From Caldithrix abyssi (GTDB lineage: Bacteria > Calditrichota > Calditrichia > Calditrichales > Calditrichaceae): 46,457 nucleotides of DNA. The notes under the pieces are model-generated. The model made no database searches, had not been told where the DNA came from, and saw only the letters and a list, made by a program, of their open reading frames with translations. Shown here in pieces: positions 36,698-45,600 of the stretch. The stretch spans positions 1 through 46,457 of the forward strand of contig DRQG01000003.1 in the NCBI GenBank assembly GCA_011369465.1. The letters are read 5' to 3'. The first letter of the stretch is position 1, and each line of letters starts with the position of its first letter. Made by a program: the position numbers and the translations under genes.

Positions 36698-37473
36698 AAT
36701 ACGATCCTCGTTCCTTCCCCAACGCTGTCAATTTTATCAAAGCGGGTGATGAATACTTCATCCGCGCCTGCGTTCAAGGCCATAAAGGCATTGTCCAGCT
36801 TGGGCATCATACCGTTATTGATGATATTTTCTGCTTTCAGGCGCAGATAGCTTTGACGGTCAAGTTCTTTGATGAGCGACCTTTCATTATTCACATCTTT
36901 TAGCACACCTATTTTTTCGAAGGCAAAAATAAGCCGCGTATGATACAAAGCAGAAAGCGCCGCAGCCATTTCCGAGGCGATCGTATCGGCATTGGTGTTG
37001 AGCATCTGCCCGCTGCCGTCATGGGTGAGGGCGCAAAGCACCGGCACAAACCCGGCTTGTATGATTTTCATCAGATTTTCTCTATTAACTTGTTTGACGT
37101 CTCCAACCAAGCCATAATCGATTTCGCCAACCGGCCGTTTTTCGGCTAAAAGGATACCGGCATCCGCCCCGCTCAGCCCGATGGCCGGGCAGCGCAAGGC
37201 CTGTAAGGCGGCCACAATCTTTTTGTTTTCCAGTCCGGCATAAACCATCAGCGCGGCGTCCAATGTCTGCGCATCGGTTATGCGGCGACCGTTAACCATT
37301 TGCGGCCGGATACCCAATCGGTGAAGAAGACCGTCTAACTTTGTTCCTCCGCCATGTACCAAAATCTTCAAGCCGTTTATTCGTGCAAACAGCTCCAGCG
37401 CCTTCGACAAATCCGACTTGTTTTCCAGCACCTTCCCGCCGATTTTTATGATTGTAATTTGTTGTTTTTTCAT
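36694..37473 (-). CDS. argB: Acetylglutamate kinase
   Basis: A 259-residue amino-acid kinase. IIKIGGKVLE and LVHGGGTKLDGLL form the nucleotide/phosphate loops, VNGRRITDAQTLDAALMVYAG is the NAG-kinase signature region, and LSGADAGILLA and LNTNADTIASEMAAAL follow. It phosphorylates N-acetylglutamate, or an N-acyl analogue, the first committed activation step. It lacks the N-terminal helix of arginine-inhibited hexameric NAG kinases, so feedback control by that route is unlikely. It is 94 nt downstream of argC and coupled to the M20 gene by an ATGA overlap. Confidence 0.93.
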   Translation of the reverse strand: MKKQQITIIKIGGKVLENKSDLSKALELFARINGLKILVHGGGTKLDGLLHRLGIRPQMVNGRRITDAQTLDAALMVYAGLENKKIVAALQALRCPAIGLSGADAGILLAEKRPVGEIDYGLVGDVKQVNRENLMKIIQAGFVPVLCALTHDGSGQMLNTNADTIASEMAAALSALYHTRLIFAFEKIGVLKDVNNERSLIKELDRQSYLRLKAENIINNGMMPKLDNAFMALNAGADEVFITRFDKIDSVGEGTRIVL

Positions 37474-37532
37474 ATCTAACAGTTTAACCCACCCTCCCCT
37501 GGAGGGGAATTAATATTCATCTTTCACCATTA

Positions 37533-37560
37533 ATTCAATAATTCACCAATTCATTAATCC
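37533..37560. repeat. Period-8 degenerate repeat between argC and argB
   Basis: ATTC recurs every 8 bases at 37533, 37541 and 37549 (units ATTCAATA, ATTCACCA, ATTCATTA). It is the complement of the GAAT-every-8 pattern seen at 20694 and 28037. A small hairpin, TCCCC-TGGA-GGGGA, lies just to the left (near 37495-37508) with no U-tract. Confidence 0.55.
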
Positions 37561-37567
37561 GTTATTT

Positions 37568-38536
37568 TTAAAACCCGCTGCCTTTTAACTCCAGCCCTGC
37601 CGTTTCCTCTAAGCCGAAAATCAGATTCATATTCTGCACCGCCTGACCGGAGGCGCCTTTGAGCAGATTGTCAATGACGCTGACGATGAGCAGTTGATCG
37701 TCCTGTTTATCCAAATACAAAAAGGCTTTGTTGGTGTTGACCACCTGCTTTACATCCGGGTTCTCATCCACCACCGTTACAAAAGGATGCGCGGCATAAT
37801 AATTAATGTATTCCTGTTTAATCTCCTGCAAATCCCCTTCCACCGAAGTGTACACAGCGGACAGGATACCGCGCGTAAAATTACCGCGGAATGGCAGAAA
37901 ACGGATATCGGGCAAGGCGGATTTTTGCGCTGCTTTCAGCGTCTCGCGGACTTCATCCAGATGCTGATGCCGGAACGGCTTGTACAGGGAAATATTGGAA
38001 TCCCGCCAGCTAAAATGCGTGGTTGCCGTTGGCTGCTGCCCCGCCCCCGTGGAACCGGTTATGCCGCTGACATGCACCGGCTGCGTTAACATACTGCGTC
38101 CGGCCAGCGGCAGCAGAGCCAGCTCGATGGAGGTGGCGAAACAACCGGGATTGGCGATATTTGCTGCATTTTTGATTTGCTCGCGATAAGCCTCCGGCAA
38201 CCCATAGACAAACGAGCGGGACGGATGCGTTGTAAAGCGAAAATCGCGGCTTAAATCGATTATTTTTAGCGATGAAGGAACTTCGTTGTTTTGAAAAAAA
38301 CGCTGCGATTCGCCGTGCCCCATACATAAAAAAAGCACATCCGAATCGAATACCGGCTCTTTTCTGAAAAGCAATTCCGTCTCACCGGTTAAATCGCGAT
38401 GCGCGGTATAAACCGCTTTACCGGCCTGACTGCGGCTGCTTACAAAAACAATTTCCACCCCGGGATGCCGCAGCAGAAGACGCAGCAGTTCACCGCCGGT
38501 ATAACCCGCGCCGCCTACTATGCCCGCTCTAATCAT
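37568..38536 (-). CDS. argC: N-acetyl-gamma-glutamyl-phosphate reductase
   Basis: A 322-residue enzyme with NADP-binding GGAGYTGGELLRLLLRHP at the start, the active cysteine C132 in ANPGCFATS, and HQHLDEVRETL toward the C-terminus. It reduces acylglutamyl phosphate to the semialdehyde. Its start overlaps the argG stop by 8 bases, so translation is probably coupled. The next enzyme of the classical pathway (ArgD aminotransferase) is not encoded in the window. Confidence 0.96.
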   Translation of the reverse strand: MIRAGIVGGAGYTGGELLRLLLRHPGVEIVFVSSRSQAGKAVYTAHRDLTGETELLFRKEPVFDSDVLFLCMGHGESQRFFQNNEVPSSLKIIDLSRDFRFTTHPSRSFVYGLPEAYREQIKNAANIANPGCFATSIELALLPLAGRSMLTQPVHVSGITGSTGAGQQPTATTHFSWRDSNISLYKPFRHQHLDEVRETLKAAQKSALPDIRFLPFRGNFTRGILSAVYTSVEGDLQEIKQEYINYYAAHPFVTVVDENPDVKQVVNTNKAFLYLDKQDDQLLIVSVIDNLLKGASGQAVQNMNLIFGLEETAGLELKGSGF

Positions 38537-39731
38537 GTTCTTTGTCCTTCCGGTTTACGCTGCGGTAAATACGCATCGGGTTGGCTAAAATTTTAGCAAA
38601 GCCCCGCACATCATCTCCCGTCCAGCCCAGATTCATTTCACCGTAAGCGCCGAATTTCGCGGACATTAAATCATTGGGACTCTCAACGCCTTCTATGCGG
38701 AAGGTGTCGGGCAACAGTTCGATAAAAACCGTGCCGTTGACCGTTTGCTGGCTGTGTTCCAGAAATTGTTCGATATCGCGCATTACCGGATCAAAATAGC
38801 CGCCTTCGTGCAGCATCATGCCGTACCAGTTGGCCAGTTGGTCTTTCCAGTACAACTGCCATTTGGTGAGCGTGTGTTTTTCCAACGCCTGGTGGGCTTT
38901 GATTAACAGGATGGGCGCAGCGGCCTCAAAACCGACCCGTCCCTTAATGCCGATGATGGTATCGCCCACGTGAATATCCCGCCCGATGCCGAAAGGAGCG
39001 GCCAGTCTATTCAAAGCGGTTACGGCTTCCACAGGCGAATCAAAATGTCTATCATTGAATCCGCTGAAATTGCCCCGCTCAAAATGAATTTTCACTTTTT
39101 CCGCAGGCGCGGAAGTTTTCGGCGTGGGGTAGGCTTCTTCCGGCAAGGGCAGATGCGAGGTCAGCGTTTCCTTACCGCCCACCGAGGTGCCCCACAAACC
39201 CTGATTGACGGAATATTGCATTTTTTCCCAGTTCTGCCGTATTCCGTGTGCCGCCAGATATTCGATTTCCTCTTCCCGCGACAGCCGCTTATCCCGGATG
39301 GGGGTTAGTATTTCCGTATCCGGCAAAAGGGTGTGAAAAATCATATCGAAGCGCACCTGGTCGTTGCCTGCCCCGGTACTGCCGTGGGCTACATAATCTG
39401 CGCCGATGGTTTGCGCGTAATCGGCAATGGCAACCGCCTGAAAAACCCGCTCGGCGCTGACCGACAGAGGATAGGTACCGTTCCGCAACACATTGCCGTA
39501 AATCAGATAGCGCACACAGTCATTGTAAAACCGTTCCGTTACATCCACGGTTTTGTGTTTTTTTACACCCAGGGCATAGGCCTTCTTCTCAATTTCTTCG
39601 GTTTCTTCGGCCGAAAAGCCGCCGGTATTGACCAACACGCTGTGTACTTCCAGATTTTTTTCTTTAGCCAAATGCACCGCGCAATAGGATGTATCCAGTC
39701 CGCCGCTAAAGGCTAACACTACTTTTTCCAT
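38529..39731 (-). CDS. argG: Argininosuccinate synthase
   Basis: A 400-residue ATP-dependent ligase. The PP-loop is VLAFSGGLDTSY, followed by VAHGSTGAGNDQVRFD and, later, VNQGLWGTSVGGKE and LPLPEEAYPT. It joins citrulline and aspartate. The start chosen is ATG 39731, with GAGGGA upstream and the PP-loop at the usual distance; the 33-residue extension in the same frame is unlike the family. It overlaps the end of the GNAT gene by 26 bases, which links it to the operon head. Confidence 0.95.
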   Translation of the reverse strand: MEKVVLAFSGGLDTSYCAVHLAKEKNLEVHSVLVNTGGFSAEETEEIEKKAYALGVKKHKTVDVTERFYNDCVRYLIYGNVLRNGTYPLSVSAERVFQAVAIADYAQTIGADYVAHGSTGAGNDQVRFDMIFHTLLPDTEILTPIRDKRLSREEEIEYLAAHGIRQNWEKMQYSVNQGLWGTSVGGKETLTSHLPLPEEAYPTPKTSAPAEKVKIHFERGNFSGFNDRHFDSPVEAVTALNRLAAPFGIGRDIHVGDTIIGIKGRVGFEAAAPILLIKAHQALEKHTLTKWQLYWKDQLANWYGMMLHEGGYFDPVMRDIEQFLEHSQQTVNGTVFIELLPDTFRIEGVESPNDLMSAKFGAYGEMNLGWTGDDVRGFAKILANPMRIYRSVNRKDKEHD

Positions 39732-40320
39732 TGAATCCCTCTTCCTTTTGCATTTCTGCCTTTTCAGCCGGATCGTACAGCATGGCCGTACATAAACAAT
39801 GCTTGTAATCCGTGCGCTGCAAAATATCAAAGTTTACACAGCTTTGACAACCGGCCCAAAAATCCTCATCGTCGGTCAACTGATCGAAAGCCACCGGCCT
39901 ATAACCTAACATATAATTAATTTTCAAAACCGCCGGGCTGGTGGTGATGCCAAACAGCTTTGCCTTTGGGAATTTTTTCCGCGACAACTGAAAAGCCGCT
40001 TCCTTTATCCGCTTGCCCAATCCCATCGAACGAAATTTCAGCGCCACAATCAAGCCGGAATTAGCGATAAAATCCTTGTCCTTTCCCCAGGATTCGATAT
40101 AGCAAAATCCGGCAAAGTCTCCGCTTTCGGCTAAGGCAATAACGGATTTACCCTGTAAAATTTTTTCTCGAATGTAGGACGGTTCCCGTTTGGCGATACC
40201 AGTACCCCGTTTTTTAGCGGCTTCTTCAATAACCTGACAGATTTCTTCAGCATATTTGATATGTTGTTTGCCGGCTGTATAAATATTAATTTTTGATATT
40301 CCCTTTTGCAGATATAACAT
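39706..40320 (-). CDS. GNAT N-acetyltransferase, probable first arginine enzyme (acetylglutamate synthase-like)
   Basis: A 204-residue GNAT-fold protein. The acetyl-CoA loop is RSMGLGKRI (97-105), preceded by beta-strand GLIVALKF. A cysteine set near the C-terminus (C158, C161, C175, C177; spacing C-x2-C-x13-C-x-C) could hold a metal. As first gene of the arg operon it is the best candidate for making N-acetylglutamate, a role known for short GNAT proteins in phyla that lack the ArgA or ArgJ types. The start is ATG 40320 with GGAGGT (40324-40329); a longer TTG frame was rejected. Function is inferred from context and fold. Confidence 0.82.
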   Translation of the reverse strand: MLYLQKGISKINIYTAGKQHIKYAEEICQVIEEAAKKRGTGIAKREPSYIREKILQGKSVIALAESGDFAGFCYIESWGKDKDFIANSGLIVALKFRSMGLGKRIKEAAFQLSRKKFPKAKLFGITTSPAVLKINYMLGYRPVAFDQLTDDEDFWAGCQSCVNFDILQRTDYKHCLCTAMLYDPAEKAEMQKEEGFNGKSSVSL

Positions 40321-40323
40321 ACT

Positions 40324-40329
40324 ACCTCC
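40324..40329 (-). promoter_or_regulatory. Ribosome-binding site of the arg operon's first gene
   Basis: GGAGGT on the minus strand, 3 nt before ATG 40320. It fixes the start of the GNAT gene and marks the end of the leader region. Confidence 0.8.
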
Positions 40330-40374
40330 GCTGTATATTTTTAATTTTATAATTTTGAAAGATGAAAATGTGGT

Positions 40375-40403
40375 TTTTGGCCCGGATGGCCTGCGCCCCA
40401 AAA
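40375..40403 (-). promoter_or_regulatory. GC-rich hairpin candidate in the arg leader
   Basis: In the minus-strand RNA, UUUUGG (40403-40398) can pair with CCAAAA (40380-40375). Inside this span a GGCC/GGCC pair around AUCCG is possible as an alternative. No U-run follows, so it is not a textbook terminator. It starts 14 nt after the stop codon of the arginine-rich leader frame, where an attenuator structure would be expected. Confidence 0.35.
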
Positions 40404-40417
40404 GGCTAAGGATGGCT

Positions 40418-40495
40418 TTATCGTCGAAATCGTCGATTGGACGACAAGGCAGGGATACTACACGGTATGGTACATGAGATGATTATTTCTAGCAT
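40418..40495 (-). CDS. Candidate arginine leader peptide (25 codons, ends in four CGA codons)
   Basis: A short frame from ATG 40495 to TAA 40418 encodes 25 residues beginning MLEIIISC and ending SSNRRFRR. The last five codons are CGA CGA TTT CGA CGA, then stop. It lies about 98 nt upstream of the first arginine-biosynthesis gene on the same strand. That is what a ribosome-mediated attenuator leader would look like: starvation for charged tRNA-Arg would stall the ribosome at the end of the frame. Weak points are the absence of a clear ribosome-binding site near 40495, the fact that the frame is open further upstream, and the lack of a U-tract terminator. Also possible is a chance run. The call rests on position and codon content. 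Confidence 0.45.
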   Translation of the reverse strand: MLEIIISCTIPCSIPALSSNRRFRR

Positions 40496-40535
40496 AACGT
40501 AATTTATTTGGTTCCGTTCAATCTCTTTTTTTGCG

Positions 40536-40563
40536 AATTTACAATATATTTTTAAATATGCAA
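40536..40563 (-). promoter_or_regulatory. Possible promoter of the arg operon
   Basis: On the minus strand TTGCAT (40563-40558) and TAAATT (40541-40536) are separated by 16 nt, a fair match to -35 and -10 boxes in a very AT-rich stretch. The predicted start would fall near 40529, about 33 nt before the leader ATG. No clear ArgR box was seen. Confidence 0.3.
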
Positions 40564-40819
40564 ATATTTTTATACACTTTATTGTATATTTATAATATAA
40601 TTTCCGTTTTATTTTGTGTGCTTCATATTTGTGTGTTAAGGATTTCCATTGACTCCTAAGTTGATATATATTACATTTTATCATGGTAAAGCTGCTGTTC
40701 ATTAAAAGAGCGCTTCAAATCAATATTCATCTAAATTTATCGTACCAAAAAAATAATCCGAGAACAGCGTGGGGAAACATCTTCGTAAAAACACACTCTA
40801 AACAGCGGAGGAAAACTGT
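40564..40819. other. AT-rich divergent intergenic region
   Basis: Between the arg leader (minus strand) and the beta-helix gene (plus strand). It is strongly AT-rich, with a continued minus-strand open frame (to 40702) of low-complexity Lys/Tyr/Ile composition that I do not regard as a gene. It should hold promoters for both directions; none for the plus strand could be assigned. Confidence 0.45.
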
Positions 40820-42595
40820 ATGCAAATTATACTAACGCCCATTTTTATAATATTTCTGCTTGTAAGCCTCAGAGCGGAAACATACAGCGTCGGGCCTTCC
40901 CAAGATTACAACGATTTGGGAGCGGTTCCCTGGCTTACCTTAGTTCCCGGCGATACGGTCCTTATTCATTGGCGTGATGAACCGTACGCCTCGAAAATCT
41001 TTGTTCGGGTTTCCGGCACGGCAGAAAACCCGATCGTTATAAAAGGCCTTCCAAATGATAAGGGGGAGCTTCCTGTTATCACCGGGCAAAACGCCACTAC
41101 AAACGCTCAGTTTGCCGGCTACTTTAGCAGCGAATGGACTGAAGACCTGGGTTTGTTTCTTATCCATCGCAACAATAATGTGCCGCCCTATGACGATGAA
41201 TCATATAAACCCAAACATCTTATCTTTGAATACCTGGAACTAACGGGAGTTAAACCGGAAAACACCTTTACCGACCAGTTTGGCAATACGCGTAATTATA
41301 ACAGTTTTTCTTCAGCCATACATGCGTTGGAATCGGACAACCTGACCATACGCCACTGCCGTATTCATGACAATGCCCAGGGAATATTCACCAACAGCAA
41401 CGGCAACACAGAAGGATACATATCCAGAAACACACTGATCGAATACAATGAAATCTGGGGCAACGGTAATACGGACGAAGACGGTAGGGAACATAACATT
41501 TATATACAATCTGCCGGTACAATCATTCAGTACAATAAATTCGGCAGCTTGCGCTCCGGATCGCAGGGCGCCAATATAAAAGACCGCTCCTCCGGAACCA
41601 TCATCCGTTATAACTGGATAGAAGGCGCGGCTCGCATTTTGGATTTGGTGGAAACCGAAGACGCCTGGGAAATTATCATGTTTGAACCTGACTACCACGA
41701 CGTTTATGTTTACGGAAACGTTATTATAAACGATATGACAAAATCGCCTTTCGCGACCAATATGATCCATTTCGGCTTCGATAATTCTCCTGTAGAGGCC
41801 AAACGAGGAACCTTGTTTTTTTATAATAATACGGTATATATAAAAGGAGATAAAGATATCTACTGGTATGTCCGCCTTTTTGATGTAACGTCGGATAACG
41901 ATCCTGATACGGAAGAGGGGACAGTGGCAATGTATAATAACATTATTCATAAGGAAGGAACAACTAATCTTGAGCTGATGCGCGACTCCGGTACGCTTAA
42001 TTTTTATGGGAATAATTGGATCCGGGAGGGATACGCTGAGCTGGGATACCGAGCAACCGCGCAGATAAATTATCCCACCCCACCGATTGTCGGGACAGAT
42101 CCGGGCTTTAAGGATGTCTCCAATGAAGATTTTACTCTGTTGGAATCCTCGGTTTGTATAGATACGGCCGGGACATTACCGGACAGCGTGGAATCCCGTT
42201 ATCCGGTTGAATATGAATACGTAAAACATACTTCCCGAAAAAACCGATTGTTGTCCGGAAGCAGATATGATCTTGGTGCCTTCGAATATGCAAACCAAAC
42301 CGGAATTGAGTTTGATAAAGAATTACTTATTACCGATTACCGGCTGCTTCAGAATTATCCCAACCCGTTTAATCCGATTACAGCTATCAGCTATCGGCTA
42401 TCGGCTGTCAGCGATGTGAAGTTGACGGTTTATAATGTTTTGGGGCAAAAGATTCGAACATTGGTTAATGAAAAACAATCGGCGGGGAAATACCGGGTAA
42501 GCTTTGACGCTTCCGGGCTGGCCGGCGGCGTCTATTTTTACCGCTTACAGGCCGGAGATTTTACAGCAACCCGCAAGATGATTTTGATGCAATAA
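40820..42595 (+). CDS. Secreted right-handed parallel beta-helix protein with type IX-like C-terminal sorting domain
   Basis: A 591-residue exported protein. A signal peptide (MQIILTPIFIIFLLVSLRAE) is followed by a beta-helix (about 30-480) with repeated IxxNxI/YN turns such as HCRIHDNAQGIFTN, YNEIWGNGNT and YNNIIHKEG, as in pectate-lyase-like and chondroitinase-B-like folds. The tail is a sorting domain: LLQNYPNPFNP, VYNVLGQKIRTLVNE, GVYFYRLQAGDFTATRKMIL. The domain implies export by the type IX system and surface attachment or release. A glycan substrate is likely, but lyase residues cannot be assigned. The start is fixed by GGAGG 9 nt upstream. A heptamer tandem repeat lies within the sorting domain. 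Confidence 0.88.
   Translation: MQIILTPIFIIFLLVSLRAETYSVGPSQDYNDLGAVPWLTLVPGDTVLIHWRDEPYASKIFVRVSGTAENPIVIKGLPNDKGELPVITGQNATTNAQFAGYFSSEWTEDLGLFLIHRNNNVPPYDDESYKPKHLIFEYLELTGVKPENTFTDQFGNTRNYNSFSSAIHALESDNLTIRHCRIHDNAQGIFTNSNGNTEGYISRNTLIEYNEIWGNGNTDEDGREHNIYIQSAGTIIQYNKFGSLRSGSQGANIKDRSSGTIIRYNWIEGAARILDLVETEDAWEIIMFEPDYHDVYVYGNVIINDMTKSPFATNMIHFGFDNSPVEAKRGTLFFYNNTVYIKGDKDIYWYVRLFDVTSDNDPDTEEGTVAMYNNIIHKEGTTNLELMRDSGTLNFYGNNWIREGYAELGYRATAQINYPTPPIVGTDPGFKDVSNEDFTLLESSVCIDTAGTLPDSVESRYPVEYEYVKHTSRKNRLLSGSRYDLGAFEYANQTGIEFDKELLITDYRLLQNYPNPFNPITAISYRLSAVSDVKLTVYNVLGQKIRTLVNEKQSAGKYRVSFDASGLAGGVYFYRLQAGDFTATRKMILMQ
42382..42409 (+). repeat. Heptamer tandem repeat inside the sorting-domain coding sequence
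   Basis: Four consecutive 7-bp units, AGCTATC, AGCTATC, GGCTATC and GGCTGTC, with a decayed fifth (AGCGATG). They encode the AISYRLSAVS stretch just after NYPNPFNP. Because 7 is not a multiple of 3, gain or loss of one unit would shift the frame of the remaining 60 or so codons. A two-unit ATTACCG repeat lies shortly upstream, near 42334. Confidence 0.8.
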
Positions 42596-42617
42596 GGAAA
42601 CATGTTGCGTTTTTATT

Positions 42618-45600
42618 TCAGGAGGCGATAAAGGGGAATTTTGTTTTAATTTCCCGAATTGTCTGCAATAATTCATCGGTAATTTTTTCAATCTCTTCCC
42701 GGCTGTATTCCACTTTATATAATAAATCGGGATGCAGGAAATAGAGGCTGACCGGATACACTTCCTGCTGCGGATACAGCCGGCTGACCTGCAAAGCGTA
42801 CGTTTTCATCTGCCACTCATATTTTTTTGCTTCCCTGTTCAGAGCAGTCGGGTTGATGCGGTTGGTTTTATAATCCACCACCTCCCACAACCCCTGCTCA
42901 TTACGGTATAAACGGTCGATGGAACCGGTGAGGAAATCCTCGCCCAGCCTGACGGTGATTGATGTTTCATTACGGGCTTCGGCGGCATGTAAAATTTTTC
43001 TCCCTTTTTCCGATTCAAGCGCGCGCTGTTCCGTTTCCCGCAATTCATCGAAAAACTCTCGCCGCAGTTTCTCATCATATACTTCATATTCAAACAGGAT
43101 ATTATGGATCAACGCCTCGCGGTCGGCCGGGGACTGATCCAGCAATTCCAGATAGCGGTGCACCAGTTTCCCTTTGAGCAGGCTCAGGTCGCTTTTGTAA
43201 ATATCCCGGGCAAATACTTCGTAATCGTGCTCAAAAAAACCGAGATGATAACGGCGGTAATATTCCTGCGGATCGTGCAGATAGGTCATAATGCGGGTGG
43301 CCGAAAAAACGATCGGGCCCATTCCGCCTTCAAGGAGAGCCGCTTCCTTTGGAACGGGTCGGTAATCCCGGACGAATTGCTCCAGTTGTTCCACTTCTTT
43401 GAAAAATCCCGTACTCTCTTTCTCTTCCTTTTCTACAGGAGGCACCTGCCGGACAATACGCAGTTTGAAATCCGGATGCTCTATGCTTTCTTCCGCGAAC
43501 AGATCGTATTCTCCCTTAAGAAAACTTTCCTGCAGCCAGGCCAGGGGCGTGTTGTCCTCAGGTTTATTGTTTTTTATTGCTGCAGAAAGGAAAAGATAAT
43601 CTCTGGCCCGCGTTATGGCCACATAAAAGAGACGCCTTTTTTCCGCCTCTTCCCGTTGCCGGGCGATCCGCCGCAAATGGCGGTAATAATAAAAGCCAGC
43701 ATTGTTATTTTCGCCGGCAAGATTCACAGCCAGGCCGTTTTCCGGTTCGAGATAAATTCCTGAGCTTCTGCCGCTTTTGCCCTGATTGAGAAAGGGCAGG
43801 AAAACAACCGGGAATTGCAGACCTTTGGCGCTGTGAATGGTAATAATTTTTACCGTGGAATCATCTTCCTGGATAAGAGGCGCTTCTCCCTCTTTTTCCG
43901 ACTTGTCCATCAAATCTTCCAGATAATAGAGAAAATCGCTCAACCCGCCCGCGCCGGATGAACTGAAACCCTGCGCCGCTTCAATCAGTTTGTCGATGTT
44001 GGCAATCAATTGCTCTCCGTTGATCTGAGCCGCCAGCACACTGCGCAGCCGCAAATCGTCGATTATGCGATGCAGCAAATCCTCCAGGGGCAGGCGTTCG
44101 CGTAAATGCAACCATTTGTCGATGAGAACAGCGGCTTTGAGCAGAGCGTTTGTTTCCTCATCCTGCGCGGTGGCGTCCGTCTGTGCGGTAAACTGTCTCA
44201 GTTTTTCAACCAGCGTATCGCCTGGCATCTGCGTAAACCGCAAAAGGATATGGTCGGCAATGATGAAAAAGGTCGAGCGTAAAACGGCAAGCAAAGCAAA
44301 ATCGTCATCCGGGCTGTTCAAAAATCGCAGGATATGGTAAAAATCATATATTTCCTGTTTTTGCCAGAACCCGATACCGCTTACGGTTTTAAAGGGGATG
44401 CCATGGTCGCGCAGGGTTTGTTCAATCTGCAGAAGGTGGGTGCGCCCTCTTAACAAAATGGCAATATCCCCGTATTTTATATCTGTTTCTTCTTCCTTAT
44501 CTTCCCGCCATTTGAAACAGGTGATTTTGTTGTCCAGCAGGTATCGAATAGAACGGGCCATATACAGCGCTTCTTCTTTTACCGGCTGTTCGGATTCCAA
44601 CAGAGCCAGCTCAATCTGTCCTTTTCCCGGCAACTCTCGTTTGGATACAAGCGGGTTATATTCAACCGTAAAAGGATTGGCCGGGTCTTCCTGCAAGATA
44701 TGGGAAAAGACGAAATTAATAAAACCGTTCAAGACGGGCAGAAAGCGAAAGCTGTCTTCAAAAATAATATTACCGGCATATTGCTTTACATCGGAATGAC
44801 CTGCAGACCGGGCAAAGTCTCTCTTTACATTTTTAAACACCCGTACATCGGCATTGCGAAAGGCGTAAATGGATTGTTTGGGGTCGCCCACAATAAACAC
44901 TTTATCGCCAGCCGGTTCGCCGTTTTCCACAGCCAGCAATCGAATGATTTCCCATTGCAGTTCATTGGTGTCCTGAAACTCGTCCACCATGATAAAATCG
45001 AAGCGCGAAGCCAGCTCACTGCGAACCGCCTCATTGCTGCGCAGAAGATGAAGGGTCAGAAGCAGCAAATCTTCGTAATCCACCACGCCGATTTCCTTCT
45101 TTTGCCGGGTATAATCTTCCCTGGTTATTTCGTATAAATGGAGCAGCATTCGAAAATATTTAAACCATTGTTCATCCTCTTCGCCCGGCGGCGGCGCTAA
45201 CCCGGCCTGTAAAATCTGCGGCGCCCACTGGGCACAGAATTCGCTTAACTCCACAAGCAAGGCCCGTTTTTCCTGCGGCCAGCCGGCATTGGTACCCAAC
45301 TTGCCTAAATTTTTATAAGCCGTTCCCTTTTGGGTGGTGAAGGTTTGAATGACCCTGACAAGGATTTTATATTTTTCTATTTCATTGGCTGTCTTCTGTT
45401 CCCGAACAAATTGGGTCAGCAGCCGGTGCACCGTACTTCCGTCTTCATGGGATGGTACCGGGCAGTCTCTTAAAATAGAACCCGCTTGTCCAATTGCTTC
45501 CTCAACAACCCACGGCTGTACTATTTGGCGTATCTTTTCCAGCCATATATTATGAAGAAAGCTGCGCCAATCCTCTTCTTTCATTTGGCCAAAGCGTGAT

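Noticed and set aside
37495-37508. TCCCC/GGGGA hairpin between argC and argB as a terminator
   Set aside because: Five base pairs only and no U-tract; it would also cut an operon whose downstream genes are overlapping and co-functional.
39732-39830. 33-residue extension of ArgG
   Set aside because: Family proteins begin at the VLAFSGGLDTS region. A GAGGGA site precedes the inner ATG at 39731.
40321-40401. N-terminal extension of the GNAT protein from a TTG
   Set aside because: A GGAGGT site lies directly before ATG 40320, and the extension covers the presumed leader hairpin and is not GNAT-like.
40418-40702. 94-codon minus-strand open frame upstream of the arg operon as a full protein gene
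   Set aside because: Its first two thirds are AT-rich low-complexity Lys/Tyr/Ile/Cys sequence with no family likeness and no ribosome-binding site. Only the last 25 codons are kept, as a candidate leader.
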